Shown piece after piece: positions 19,702 through 27,748 of a stretch of 64,000 bases of DNA. Source of the stretch: JADKBO01 sp965230345 (GTDB taxonomy: Bacteria; Bacteroidota; Bacteroidia; Chitinophagales; Saprospiraceae); NCBI GenBank assembly GCA_965230345.1, contig CBDDKR010000001.1, positions 806,001-870,000 on the forward strand, written 5' to 3'. Position 1 is the first letter of the stretch; each line of letters begins with the position of its first letter. Both the position numbers and the translations under genes were made by a program. A model generated the notes under the pieces. The model made no database searches. It saw only the letters and a list, made by a program, of their open reading frames with translations, and was not told the origin of the DNA.

Positions 19702-20949
19702 TTACTTATTTACTGAAAATTCATCCAAATAGTCAAAATTGGAAATGTCAGATATGATTACTTGGTCTCCTATATTAAGTCCATCAACGACTTCGACGTA
19801 CTCACCATTTGAAATACCTTTTGTAATTTGTTGCTTATGGGCTTTCCCATCTTTAACAACAAAAACAAACTGTTTTTTTGCACCTTTAATAGCCTTACCA
19901 TTTTTTAGTTTTAAAACATCATGTTTTTCATCGGTAATGAGAAATACATCAGTGCGCATATTGCTTCGAAGGAGTTCATGGCTAGGATCTTCTAAACGGA
20001 CAATAAACTTTACGGTATTGTCGATGACCTCTGGTAGTATACGGTCAACAAATCCTTTTAAATTGGTTTTACCAATGCGAACTTCTACCTCCATACCTAG
20101 TAATAGAGATTGAGCATATCTTTCAGAGGTTGTAGCTTCTACCTTGTATTTATCCAAATTGGCAATTCTTACAAGGGGCTCACCAGCAGTTACCGTTCTG
20201 CCAATATTTTCATTAATCCAAGTGATAACACCACCGATTGGAGCACGTACATCAGTGTTTTGAAGTTTTTTTCTTAACTCGATTAATCTCTTTTCTTGAA
20301 TGGTATATTCTAATCCTAATCCTTTTCGTTCCGTTTTATTTACTTTTTGCTTGAAGAGGTGATTATTTTCTAACATTTCTTTTTCGATCTTGGCAATCTT
20401 CAATTGAAGCTCTAACCCTTTGACTTCATCTTCGGTAACACCACCAATTTTAAAGAGTGTCTTTTTATTAGATAATTGAGCTTCGAGTTCTTCTATTTGT
20501 ATTCCTTTAATATCCGCTTGATGTCCAAGATCTTTTACTTCTTTGTCAAATTGAAGTTCTAGTTTATTGATGTTATTCTTTCGTAGTTCCAACTCATCAT
20601 GAAGTTTATCGTATTCTAACTGGGTGAATTCTTGATTGAGTTTCATAATTAAGTCTTGGCTTTTTACATGTTGTCCGGTTTGTTTAATGATTTCCTTGAT
20701 TTCTGTTGTGACCGGTGCGTTGAGCGCTCTTTCGAAAGCAGGTACAATAACACCAGAGGCGCTCAACTTATTGAGAATATTCCCTTTTTCAACATTTACA
20801 ATAAGTAGGTCATTGTGATCGATGTTTTTCCCTAATACCTTCCGAAATAGTAGGATTAAAATGCCAAGTACTACAACCAATAAAATAGCTTTAATGAGTT
20901 TTTTCCAGGTATCCTTATTTCGTTCTTCTGAGCTTATTTCTCTGTCCAT
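19702..20949 (-). CDS. HlyD/MacA-like periplasmic adaptor (membrane-fusion protein)
   Basis: A 415-residue adaptor that links an inner-membrane pump to TolC. One N-terminal helix (LIKAILLVVVLGILILLF) is followed by a beta-barrel/lipoyl half (NVEKGNILNKLSASGVIVPA), a long coiled coil (about 130-255, KNNINKLELQFDKEVKDL) and the second lipoyl half (LQNTDVRAPIGGVITWI). The open frame extends to 21087, but that would put the sigma-54-like promoter inside the gene. The ATG at 20949 begins MDREISSEERNKD, a plausible cytoplasmic tail. It is the first gene of the efflux operon. Confidence 0.87.
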   Translation of the reverse strand: MDREISSEERNKDTWKKLIKAILLVVVLGILILLFRKVLGKNIDHNDLLIVNVEKGNILNKLSASGVIVPAFERALNAPVTTEIKEIIKQTGQHVKSQDLIMKLNQEFTQLEYDKLHDELELRKNNINKLELQFDKEVKDLGHQADIKGIQIEELEAQLSNKKTLFKIGGVTEDEVKGLELQLKIAKIEKEMLENNHLFKQKVNKTERKGLGLEYTIQEKRLIELRKKLQNTDVRAPIGGVITWINENIGRTVTAGEPLVRIANLDKYKVEATTSERYAQSLLLGMEVEVRIGKTNLKGFVDRILPEVIDNTVKFIVRLEDPSHELLRSNMRTDVFLITDEKHDVLKLKNGKAIKGAKKQFVFVVKDGKAHKQQITKGISNGEYVEVVDGLNIGDQVIISDISNFDYLDEFSVNK

Positions 20950-20981
20950 TTGAATTACATTGAATCTTGTACAATTCTTTA

Positions 20982-20997
20982 TCCAATGTGCATGCCA
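20982..20997 (-). promoter_or_regulatory. candidate sigma-54 (-24/-12) promoter of the efflux operon
   Basis: On the minus strand the sequence reads TGGCATGCACATTGGA. The sigma-54 consensus is TGGCAC-N5-TTGC(A/T). The GG of the -24 box and TTG of the -12 box are at the correct spacing. The -12 GC is GG here and the C of GCAC is T. Transcription would begin near 20971, 22 bases before the chosen start codon. The operon encodes its own sigma-54 activator. Confidence 0.6.
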
Positions 20998-21041
20998 AAA
21001 AAATAATATCAGATTATCAATGATATATATATAAATAAATA

Positions 21042-21071
21042 ATGGATATGTTCGATATCGAACATATCCAT
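21042..21071. promoter_or_regulatory. perfect 30-bp palindrome, candidate activator binding site
   Basis: Half-site ATGGATATGTTCGAT is followed directly by its exact reverse complement. The centre lies about 85 bp upstream of the start predicted from the sigma-54-like promoter, the usual distance for an NtrC-type enhancer. An AT-rich tract separates the two. The site may instead be a hairpin after the cytochrome gene, but it lies about 155 bp beyond that stop and lacks a clean T-run. Confidence 0.6.
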
Positions 21072-21226
21072 GTACGAATTTGGACATAAAGCCCAGAATT
21101 CTATGAAGTGAGCATTATTTACAGAATGTTATAACATTTAAAGGCTAAGTTCAATTAAACATTAATTTCAACCTTTTGATATCATGATATTTTTGGACTA
21201 GTAGTGTTATACGACCATATGATTTC

Positions 21227-22225
21227 TCATAAGCTGTTAATGTACTCAACAATGAGTTCTATTCCATTATCATCTGGAAGGGTAGTGCCAATAAATGGCA
21301 TTTCGCCACTTTCAATTACTTCAATGATGTCATTTCTGTTTTGAATCATTCCTGATTGCGATAGGGATGTTGTAAACCTTAGATCCATATTTTCCGAAGC
21401 TGCATCTTCAAAACCATATGGATTATGACAATGAGCGCAGTTTACTTCAAGATAGGCCCTGGCTCGATTTGCTAAAGATTCATTCTGATTAGAATAGGCT
21501 GGAAGTGATCCTATCGTATTACTTTGTAGGTTTTCGATAAGTCCCAAATTATTGAAATGCTCCAATTGATTTATTTCTAAATTGTTATGTGTAATGTCTC
21601 GATTTAAGTTTCGCATTTTTGGACCTATTGGCGATAGTTTAAAATCTTTTTGATGACATATAGCGCATTCTCTTTGATTTGGTATATGATAAGTTGTGGA
21701 CCTTTTGTTGCCTGAAAGGGTAATCCATTCTACGAATAAATCTTGCCCTGTATGATTTAAGGTCGCCTCGGTTTGACTACTATTCCAAACGTATGTTGCT
21801 GTATTCCAAATTCCTTCGACTTTGATAAGTATTCTTGTTTCAATAATCCGATTGCCCTTTTCGGGAAATCGATCGTCATTGTTATAATAAAATGTTTTGA
21901 CCAAGATTGTACTATCCGGAAAAATAGGTAGATCATCTCCAACCATCTCCATCTGGAATCCCTTAGGAATGTTAATTAACCTTTGCTTCTTGGCATAATC
22001 TGTAAATAATGCAGATCTTAATTCAAATTCATGAAAGGAGTCAGTGGGTTTTAATTCCGACATGCTTCCTTCAAAAATATTGTACTCAGATAAAAATGAT
22101 TTGAATTCTATCGTATTTTGTGGTACAGGAGTTTGTTCGTCGTCAGCAGAGCAGGATACAATTAAAACAGAAAGTATTAATAAAATAGATAATGCTTTGA
22201 GCCCATTCGATATCTGAAAATTCAT
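21227..22225 (-). CDS. di-haem c-type cytochrome lipoprotein (SO_2930-like)
   Basis: A 332-residue protein with a lipobox (LSVLIVSCSADDE, Cys as lipidated residue) and two haem-binding CXXCH motifs: CAICH in the middle and CAHCH near the C-terminus. The arrangement with an N-terminal beta-rich half (FELRSALFTDYAKKQRLI, IPKGFQMEM) matches the SO_2930 family of di-haem cytochromes, whose role is poorly known. It would face the periplasm or outer membrane and take part in electron transfer. Its start codon follows the stop of the YceI gene by 3 bp, so the two are cotranscribed. Confidence 0.8.
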   Translation of the reverse strand: MNFQISNGLKALSILLILSVLIVSCSADDEQTPVPQNTIEFKSFLSEYNIFEGSMSELKPTDSFHEFELRSALFTDYAKKQRLINIPKGFQMEMVGDDLPIFPDSTILVKTFYYNNDDRFPEKGNRIIETRILIKVEGIWNTATYVWNSSQTEATLNHTGQDLFVEWITLSGNKRSTTYHIPNQRECAICHQKDFKLSPIGPKMRNLNRDITHNNLEINQLEHFNNLGLIENLQSNTIGSLPAYSNQNESLANRARAYLEVNCAHCHNPYGFEDAASENMDLRFTTSLSQSGMIQNRNDIIEVIESGEMPFIGTTLPDDNGIELIVEYINSL

Positions 22226-22228
22226 ATA

Positions 22229-22906
22229 TTAATTTTGTAGTTTTATAATAATTTGTAGATCAAAATGATCTTTAATAATATTATCACCTAGATTACTGAA
22301 AAAACTACCAGAACCATATTTGATTCCAAACTTTGTTCTATCTATTGGTATGGAAGCAGTGAATTGATTTTGGTCGTATTTTGCTTTAAATTGAATTTTG
22401 TTAGTAATTCCTTTTATTGTTAATTCACCCAGTATTTCATAAACTTCTCCTTTTCGTGTAGATTGAGTCAAATCAAATGTAGCAGTAGGGTAGTTTTTAA
22501 CATCAAAAAAATCCTCATCCATAAGATGGTAGGCAAGATCTTTTTTATCATCTTCTGGATCTTCGTCATCCTCTTCGTCCTCTTCTTCATCCATTAATTC
22601 GGATACTCTTATGGATCTCATGTCTACTACGAAATTACCATTGGAGATATTATTGTTAATAAAAGAAAGTTCTCCCTTCATGAGATTAATGGTACCCAAA
22701 TGGTGTCCGAATAGTTTATGTCCTTTCCAGTATATTTTACTTGAGTCGACATCAATGAGTATGTTACCATCTAGAGCTGGTTGATGTAGAACCTCCATAT
22801 CGGAAAGAGTGGTATTAGTTGGTTGATTGTCTTTTTTTGAATTACATGAAATGAGTATTAAGGCTACTGATGTAATCGTAATTTGTAATATTGGTTTTAT
22901 TCTCAT
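22229..22906 (-). CDS. YceI-family lipoprotein
   Basis: A 225-residue protein starting MRIKPILQITITSVALILISCNSKK, a lipoprotein signal. The longer frame (to 22963) would bury that signal, so 22906 is preferred. The body is a YceI lipocalin-like barrel (SKIYWKGHKLFGHHLGTINL, NYPTATFDLT, GITNKIQFKAKY, DRTKFGIKYGSGSFF), a family that binds isoprenoids such as polyprenyl quinones. An unusual acidic loop (EEDEEDDEDPEDDKK) is inserted before the AYHLMDEDFFDVKNYP motif. It pairs with the di-haem cytochrome downstream, which suggests a quinone or redox-linked role. Confidence 0.85.
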   Translation of the reverse strand: MRIKPILQITITSVALILISCNSKKDNQPTNTTLSDMEVLHQPALDGNILIDVDSSKIYWKGHKLFGHHLGTINLMKGELSFINNNISNGNFVVDMRSIRVSELMDEEEDEEDDEDPEDDKKDLAYHLMDEDFFDVKNYPTATFDLTQSTRKGEVYEILGELTIKGITNKIQFKAKYDQNQFTASIPIDRTKFGIKYGSGSFFSNLGDNIIKDHFDLQIIIKLQN

Positions 22907-23197
22907 TAGATATTTAGTTTTTAATATTGATGTAACCCAAAATTGCTGCGATATCATATGCAATGAAGAGAGAAAACTGTTAAGCAGTATAAATAAAGAA
23001 ATGAAAACGTATTGAAAGAGGATGAATCGTCATAGCTAAGTTTGAAGCGCAGTTTTGATCTTTTATGAACCTATTAATAGGAGATTTAATGGTTTAATTA
23101 CCTGAAAATTGGGTTTTATAGATTTTGGTTTGCTTAAAACCTAACATCTGTTGTTATTTTGTGAAACAACATCATTTGGAGAATTGAAAGAATTTCT

Positions 23198-24256
23198 ATG
23201 GTAAAAAACTATTTGTCAGAATTATATACAAAGTCAAGCTTTAATCGAAAGAGCAAAACGATTGCATACCTATTTATTGCAATTATCATTGGAATAGTAC
23301 AAGTATTAGAAGATGTTGCAGATAACGATACTGAGTTGGAATCAATCACTCGTGAATTTGCAATTATCGTTGTAACTCTTATCATAGTCTTACCTGTATT
23401 AGGATGGGCATTTCGTAGTTTATGGAAAGCCTGGAAAAAGAATGGTGTTTTGGCCAATTGGTTTTATTCCGACATTGTATTTGTTATTGCATGCCTGGTA
23501 ATTTTTCCATTAATACTCTTGATGTTGGCTTATCCAACCTTTTTTGTAGACAATATTCAGGACGTATGGGTAGTATGGGCGAGTTCCTTGATATTTGTGT
23601 CGATTGTAATTGCCATTGAAGTTTTTTGGATAATGATAGAAAGACGCTTACAATTAGAAGCACAAAATGCACACCTTAGGAGAAATGAGGAGATGACAAA
23701 GTATCAAGCGCTCATGAACCAGCTAAATCCACATTTTTTATTTAACAGCCTTAATGTTTTATCATATTTGGTATATAAGAACCCTAGGAATGCTGAAAAA
23801 TTTATAGAAGAGCTGAGCAAAATTTACAGATATATTATTGAATTAAATGAGACCTACCTCGTGCCACTAAAAAAAGAGTTAGAGTTCATCGACTCGTACA
23901 TGTACTTACAAAGGATTCGTTTTCATAATAATCTCACTTACGAAGTCAATATTGATCTTGAAAATTATCAAAAGTATATTCCTCCTCTCACTTTAGAAGT
24001 GCTATTAGAGAACGCCGTAAAGCACAATGTGATTGATGAGCAAAGGCCTCTACATATAAAAATTCATAGTAGGGAAAACCTGCTAATTGTAGAAAATAAC
24101 ATTCAGTTAAGAATGGAGAACAAAATTAAGTCTACAAGAATAGGGTTGCAAAACTTAATTGAAAAATTTGAGATATTGGATGATGAAATTCCATATTTTT
24201 ATACAAAAGACGGAGTTTTTATTGCCGAAATTCCATTGCTAAATACTGAGATATGA
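23198..24256 (+). CDS. LytS/YehU-type membrane histidine kinase
   Basis: A 352-residue kinase with about four transmembrane helices in the first 150 residues and a His_kinase domain of the LytS type: NQLNPHFLFNSLNVLSYLV contains the phosphorylated His. A C-terminal ATPase segment (PPLTLEVLLENAVKHNV) follows. A weak -33 TTTG and -7-like TTATTTTG pair lies about 35-70 bp upstream. The downstream LytTR regulator overlaps it by 4 bp, so the two form a two-component system. The stimulus is unknown. Confidence 0.88.
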   Translation: MVKNYLSELYTKSSFNRKSKTIAYLFIAIIIGIVQVLEDVADNDTELESITREFAIIVVTLIIVLPVLGWAFRSLWKAWKKNGVLANWFYSDIVFVIACLVIFPLILLMLAYPTFFVDNIQDVWVVWASSLIFVSIVIAIEVFWIMIERRLQLEAQNAHLRRNEEMTKYQALMNQLNPHFLFNSLNVLSYLVYKNPRNAEKFIEELSKIYRYIIELNETYLVPLKKELEFIDSYMYLQRIRFHNNLTYEVNIDLENYQKYIPPLTLEVLLENAVKHNVIDEQRPLHIKIHSRENLLIVENNIQLRMENKIKSTRIGLQNLIEKFEILDDEIPYFYTKDGVFIAEIPLLNTEI

Positions 24257-25005
24257 TTAGAGCAATAATAATTGAAGATGAAGAATTGGCTATTGATCGA
24301 TTGAGACTACAACTTTCAGAAATTGACCAATCAATAGAAATCGTTACAGTATTAAAAAGTGTCCAGGAAGCGGTAAGGTGGTTGACTTTTCATAGTGCTG
24401 ACTTGATTTTCTTGGATATTAATCTGTCTGATGGTAATTCATTTAAAATCTTTGATCAAGTACAAATTGAAACGCCGATTATATTTACCACAGCATATCA
24501 CGATTATGCCATAAGGGCTTTTGAGCATTTTAGTATCGACTACCTTTTGAAACCTATCAGTAAAGAAAAGCTAAGCAAAAGTTTGTCAAAGTTTAAGTTA
24601 ATACGAAATAATGCAATTTCAAGAGGAAGTATTGAGCGTTTGATTGATTTAATAGATCATAAAAAAAGCTCTAAAAAATTCATGGTAAACATTGGTAGTA
24701 AGGTTAAAGTGATTGATGTTAGTGATATAGGATTTTTCTCTTTTGATAATAAAATCACTTTCATTTATGATAATAATGGCAAGAGATACCCCATTGATTT
24801 GTCACTCAAACAAGTTGAAGAATCATTGTCCCCCCATGATTTTTTTCGGGTGAATAGACAGTATCTTATTGGTCGACGTGCTGTAGTAGAACTTCAGTAT
24901 TATTCTTCCACCAGAATTAAGTTACACTTAAGTCCAAAATCTCAGGAAGACGTGTTTTTAGCTCGTGACAAAATCGGCCGATTCAAAAGATGGTTGATGG
25001 AGTAG
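24253..25005 (+). CDS. LytTR-family response regulator
   Basis: A 250-residue regulator with receiver domain (EDEE at 8-11, phospho-acceptor Asp55 in LIFLDINLSDG, Lys in YLLKPIS) and a C-terminal LytTR DNA-binding domain (about 145-245; FFRVNRQYLIGRRAVVELQ is the conserved core). LytTR proteins bind pairs of direct repeats upstream of target genes. It overlaps the kinase gene by 4 bp and ends at a strong terminator. No obvious target lies next to it. Confidence 0.92.
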   Translation: MIRAIIIEDEELAIDRLRLQLSEIDQSIEIVTVLKSVQEAVRWLTFHSADLIFLDINLSDGNSFKIFDQVQIETPIIFTTAYHDYAIRAFEHFSIDYLLKPISKEKLSKSLSKFKLIRNNAISRGSIERLIDLIDHKKSSKKFMVNIGSKVKVIDVSDIGFFSFDNKITFIYDNNGKRYPIDLSLKQVEESLSPHDFFRVNRQYLIGRRAVVELQYYSSTRIKLHLSPKSQEDVFLARDKIGRFKRWLME

Positions 25006-25046
25006 TCGGAAAAGATGGTCACAGGCAGTATAGTAGGCTTAAAATA

Positions 25047-25078
25047 AAAAAAGGTTCTTCATCTGAAGAACCTTTTTT
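25047..25078. terminator. bidirectional terminator between LytTR gene and tRNA-Gln
   Basis: Perfect 15-bp stem (AAAAAAGGTTCTTCA and complement) with a 2-nt spacer, A-run before and T-run after. It lies between the plus-strand regulator and the convergent tRNA-Gln, one base from the tRNA 3' end. Confidence 0.85.
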
Positions 25079-25079
25079 G

Positions 25080-25151
25080 TTGACCCACTAGGACTCGAAC
25101 CTAGAATAGCAGAACCAAAAACTGCCGTGTTGCCAATTACACCATGGGTCA
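25080..25151 (-). tRNA. tRNA-Gln (UUG)
   Basis: Minus-strand cloverleaf of 72 nt: acceptor TGACCCA/TGGGTCA, D arm with GGTGTAATTGGCAAC, anticodon loop TTTTGGT giving UUG, T arm CTAGGTTCGAGTCCTAG. CCA is not encoded. The anticodon stem has one T-T mismatch next to the loop. Confidence 0.93.
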
Positions 25152-25171
25152 ATGCTTCTAATTAGCGATCG

Positions 25172-25179
25172 CAAAGATA
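25172..25179 (-). promoter_or_regulatory. -7 element of tRNA-Gln promoter
   Basis: On the minus strand this is TATCTTTG, a perfect fit to TAnnTTTG, 21 bp upstream of the mature tRNA 5' end. A -33 TTG at the usual spacing is not evident. Confidence 0.5.
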
Positions 25180-25291
25180 GTATTTGAATCAATAATGTGA
25201 AATAATTATCCCTGAAAATTTAAACTTTTTTTGCTTAAAATGATCTGTTATAACTTAACTTATTGACAATCTTTTACTTAATTAAATACAT

Positions 25292-26650
25292 CTATAATGC
25301 TCGAATCACATCATATTGGGTAATAATATGATGAGCACCTAAAGAATCCACTGCGATGACTGCTTGTTGAGGTTTATTAATGTACTTATTTAACTCTTTA
25401 ATAGGAAGATTAGGGTCTACCTTGACAAAAGGATCAGCCATAATAGATTCTACACTAGCATCAGCATGTTCCAATGGAGAACGCAATATATGCTCCAATA
25501 TCATCGTATCTGTAATAGATCCTTTGATGTCTCCATCTGCAGTGACAGGAAGCTGTGATATATCGTGATCTTTCATTATTTGAAGAGCTTCTTTAACCTT
25601 TTTATCACTTTCAATTCCAATAAAATCACATACCTTTTTTTCATTGATTAAATCTTGAACGGTCAATTCACGATCTAAGAATCCACGATCTCTCATCCAC
25701 TCGTCGTTGAATAGTTTCCCTACATATCGACTTCCATGATCGTGGAAGATCACTACGACAACATCATCGGCAGTTAATTTATCCCTGAGTTGGATTAGTC
25801 CTTGTACAGCAGAACCTGCTGAGTAACCAAGAAGTAGGCCTTCATACTTTGCCAATTTTCGAGCGGCTATGGCAGCATCTTTATCGCTTACTTTTTCGAA
25901 GTAATCTATGATGTCAAAATTTACATTTTTAGGGAGAATATCTTCTCCAATTCCTTCTGTTATGTATGGATAAATCTCTTTTTCATCAAATTCACCCGTT
26001 TCATGATATTTTTTGAATACAGAACCATAGGTGTCAATTCCCCAAATTTTAATATCAGGGTTTTGTTCTTTGAGATATTTTGCTGTCCCAGAAATGGTAC
26101 CCCCTGTGCCAACACCAACAACTAAATGCGTTATTTTTCCTTCTGTTTGTTCCCATATTTCAGGTCCTGTAGACTCATAATGAGCTTGTGCATTAGAAGG
26201 ATTATCATACTGATTACACCAGATAGAATTCGGTATTTCTTTATGGAGTTTTTCAGCCACTGAATAGTAAGACTTTGGATCATCAGGTTCTACATTTGTT
26301 GGACAAACGATCACTTCGGCACCCATTGCTTTTAGAATGTCTATCTTTTCTTTGGATTGTTTATCGCTTGTCGTAAATATACATTTGTACCCTTTTACAC
26401 AAGCTGCCAATGCGATTCCCATACCTGTATTTCCAGAGGTACATTCAATGATGGTACCCCCAGGTTTGATATCACCTCTTTTTTCAGCATCTTCTACCAT
26501 CTTAAGAGCCATTCGATCTTTAATCGAGTGCCCAGGATTAAATGTTTCTACCTTAGCCAATACCAACGCTGGTATGTCTCGGACAACCTTATTTAATTTT
26601 ACAAGTGGCGTATTCCCAATGGTTTCAAGTATGTTGTTTTTGTAATTCAT
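25292..26650 (-). CDS. cystathionine beta-synthase with C-terminal CBS domains
   Basis: A 452-residue PLP enzyme that condenses serine (or O-acetylserine) with homocysteine or sulfide. Lys44 in FNPGHSIKDRM binds PLP. SGNTGMG and GTGGTISGT form the phosphate and substrate loops. After the catalytic domain (about 1-330) come two CBS motifs (about 340-450, IMKDHDISQLPVTADG), the arrangement of animal CBS and some bacterial enzymes and not of plain cysteine synthase. It stands alone, with a -7 element TATCTTTG on the minus strand at 26673-26680. With the PLP enzyme at 40772 it could form a transsulfuration route. Confidence 0.85.
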   Translation of the reverse strand: MNYKNNILETIGNTPLVKLNKVVRDIPALVLAKVETFNPGHSIKDRMALKMVEDAEKRGDIKPGGTIIECTSGNTGMGIALAACVKGYKCIFTTSDKQSKEKIDILKAMGAEVIVCPTNVEPDDPKSYYSVAEKLHKEIPNSIWCNQYDNPSNAQAHYESTGPEIWEQTEGKITHLVVGVGTGGTISGTAKYLKEQNPDIKIWGIDTYGSVFKKYHETGEFDEKEIYPYITEGIGEDILPKNVNFDIIDYFEKVSDKDAAIAARKLAKYEGLLLGYSAGSAVQGLIQLRDKLTADDVVVVIFHDHGSRYVGKLFNDEWMRDRGFLDRELTVQDLINEKKVCDFIGIESDKKVKEALQIMKDHDISQLPVTADGDIKGSITDTMILEHILRSPLEHADASVESIMADPFVKVDPNLPIKELNKYINKPQQAVIAVDSLGAHHIITQYDVIRAL

Positions 26651-26672
26651 GTGGTCTTAAATTTTCAGAGCC

Positions 26673-26680
26673 CAAAGATA
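26673..26680 (-). promoter_or_regulatory. -7 element upstream of cystathionine beta-synthase gene
   Basis: Minus-strand TATCTTTG, 23 bp before the start codon, giving a leader of roughly 15 nt. The -33 element is not clear. Confidence 0.5.
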
Positions 26681-26723
26681 GAACTTCCTATGATTATTAA
26701 TGTAATTGGAATATTAAGCTTAC

Positions 26724-27296
26724 CTAATTCGTTTTCTTTATCAAATTTATAAACAATTCATGATTGGCTCTAGGGGGAATGGAATTGTAGCATGTTTCCA
26801 TTTTTATTACATCAAAATATTTGTTAAACAGGTTGTAGTATTCTTCTTTGTCTCCTCCAAAGGGTGGACCTTGTTTTTCGAAATTGATGTTAAAAAGAAC
26901 CCCACATAGTCTACCATTGTCTACCAAAAGTTTATGTGTTTTTTCTACATATTTTGTACGTAATACAGGATCTAAGGCACAAAAGAATGTTTGCTCTAAG
27001 ATCAAATCGTATTCTTCTTCTAATTCGAAAAAATCACTTTGAATGCATCTAATGTTCGGATTCTGAGATTTAATTTTAGCCAGTGGAGCATCCGACCAAT
27101 CGCACACTGTAATGTCTTTATATCCCAAGGAATGTAGTTTCAGTGCTTCATGTCCAAAACCTGCTCCTGGTATCAATATTTTGGTGTCAAAATTAAAGGA
27201 CTTTGTTAATTCGATCAATGGGGGAGAAGCATAACCAATGTCCCATCCCGTAGTCATATCTTTATATCTACTGTCCCAAAAATCTTGATTGAGCAT
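26724..27296 (-). CDS. TPMT-like SAM-dependent methyltransferase
   Basis: A 190-residue class I methyltransferase. MLNQDFWDSRYKDMTTGWDIG resembles the N-terminus of thiopurine/thiol methyltransferases (TPMT family). SAM motif I is LIPGAGFGHEALKL, followed by DITVCDWSD and the motif LEQTFFCALDP typical of this family. TPMT proteins methylate small sulfur, selenium or tellurium compounds. The true substrate is unknown. The open frame reaches 27323, but that start would lie in the terminator of secG, so 27296 is preferred. Confidence 0.78.
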   Translation of the reverse strand: MLNQDFWDSRYKDMTTGWDIGYASPPLIELTKSFNFDTKILIPGAGFGHEALKLHSLGYKDITVCDWSDAPLAKIKSQNPNIRCIQSDFFELEEEYDLILEQTFFCALDPVLRTKYVEKTHKLLVDNGRLCGVLFNINFEKQGPPFGGDKEEYYNLFNKYFDVIKMETCYNSIPPRANHELFINLIKKTN

Positions 27297-27321
27297 AGTA
27301 TGTATGTTGTAGTTAAGAAAC

Positions 27322-27358
27322 AAAAAAAGCCTCCAATCTAAATAGACAGGAGGCCTTT
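27322..27358 (-). terminator. terminator downstream of secG
   Basis: On the minus strand GCCTCC and GGAGGC pair around a 14-nt loop and are followed by seven T. It lies between secG and the methyltransferase gene. Confidence 0.65.
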
Positions 27359-27377
27359 AATATATTTTTTAGATAAT

Positions 27378-27644
27378 CTATCCTTCAGATTGAAGCTGAA
27401 TACCACTAGTATCACCTCCACTAACCATAATAGCAGTGATAATACATAATACGAATAAAGATATAGCTAATCCCCAAGTTAATTTCTCAATGAAATCGGT
27501 TGATTTAGCAGCACCAAACATTTGATTTGCTCCAGCTCCACCAAAAGTAGAATCAACTCCACCTCCTTTAGGATTCTGAATAAGTACAACACCCATTAAT
27601 AGAAGGCAATTCAAAGCAATAACGATTGTTAATAAAGTGATCAT
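27378..27644 (-). CDS. secG: preprotein translocase subunit SecG
   Basis: An 88-residue inner-membrane protein with two transmembrane helices (about 3-22 and 55-75) joined by a glycine-rich loop, NPKGGGVDSTFGGAGANQMFG, which is the SecG hallmark. It assists SecYE in export. The gene lies downstream of the lysine-rich TPR-like gene, with about 100 bp between, and ends at its own terminator. Confidence 0.93.
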   Translation of the reverse strand: MITLLTIVIALNCLLLMGVVLIQNPKGGGVDSTFGGAGANQMFGAAKSTDFIEKLTWGLAISLFVLCIITAIMVSGGDTSGIQLQSEG

Positions 27645-27748
27645 TATATCTTAAATTTATATATATTTTATAAAACGAAGTGCAAAATAAGTGATTTCTG
27701 ATCTAAATTGCAAATTTCTTCCCGAATAATAAATTTAAGGACGAGAAA

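Noticed and set aside
20950..21087. Longer start of the adaptor gene
   Set aside because: It would include the sigma-54-like promoter and part of the palindrome as coding DNA, and it adds an aromatic, non-conserved stretch.
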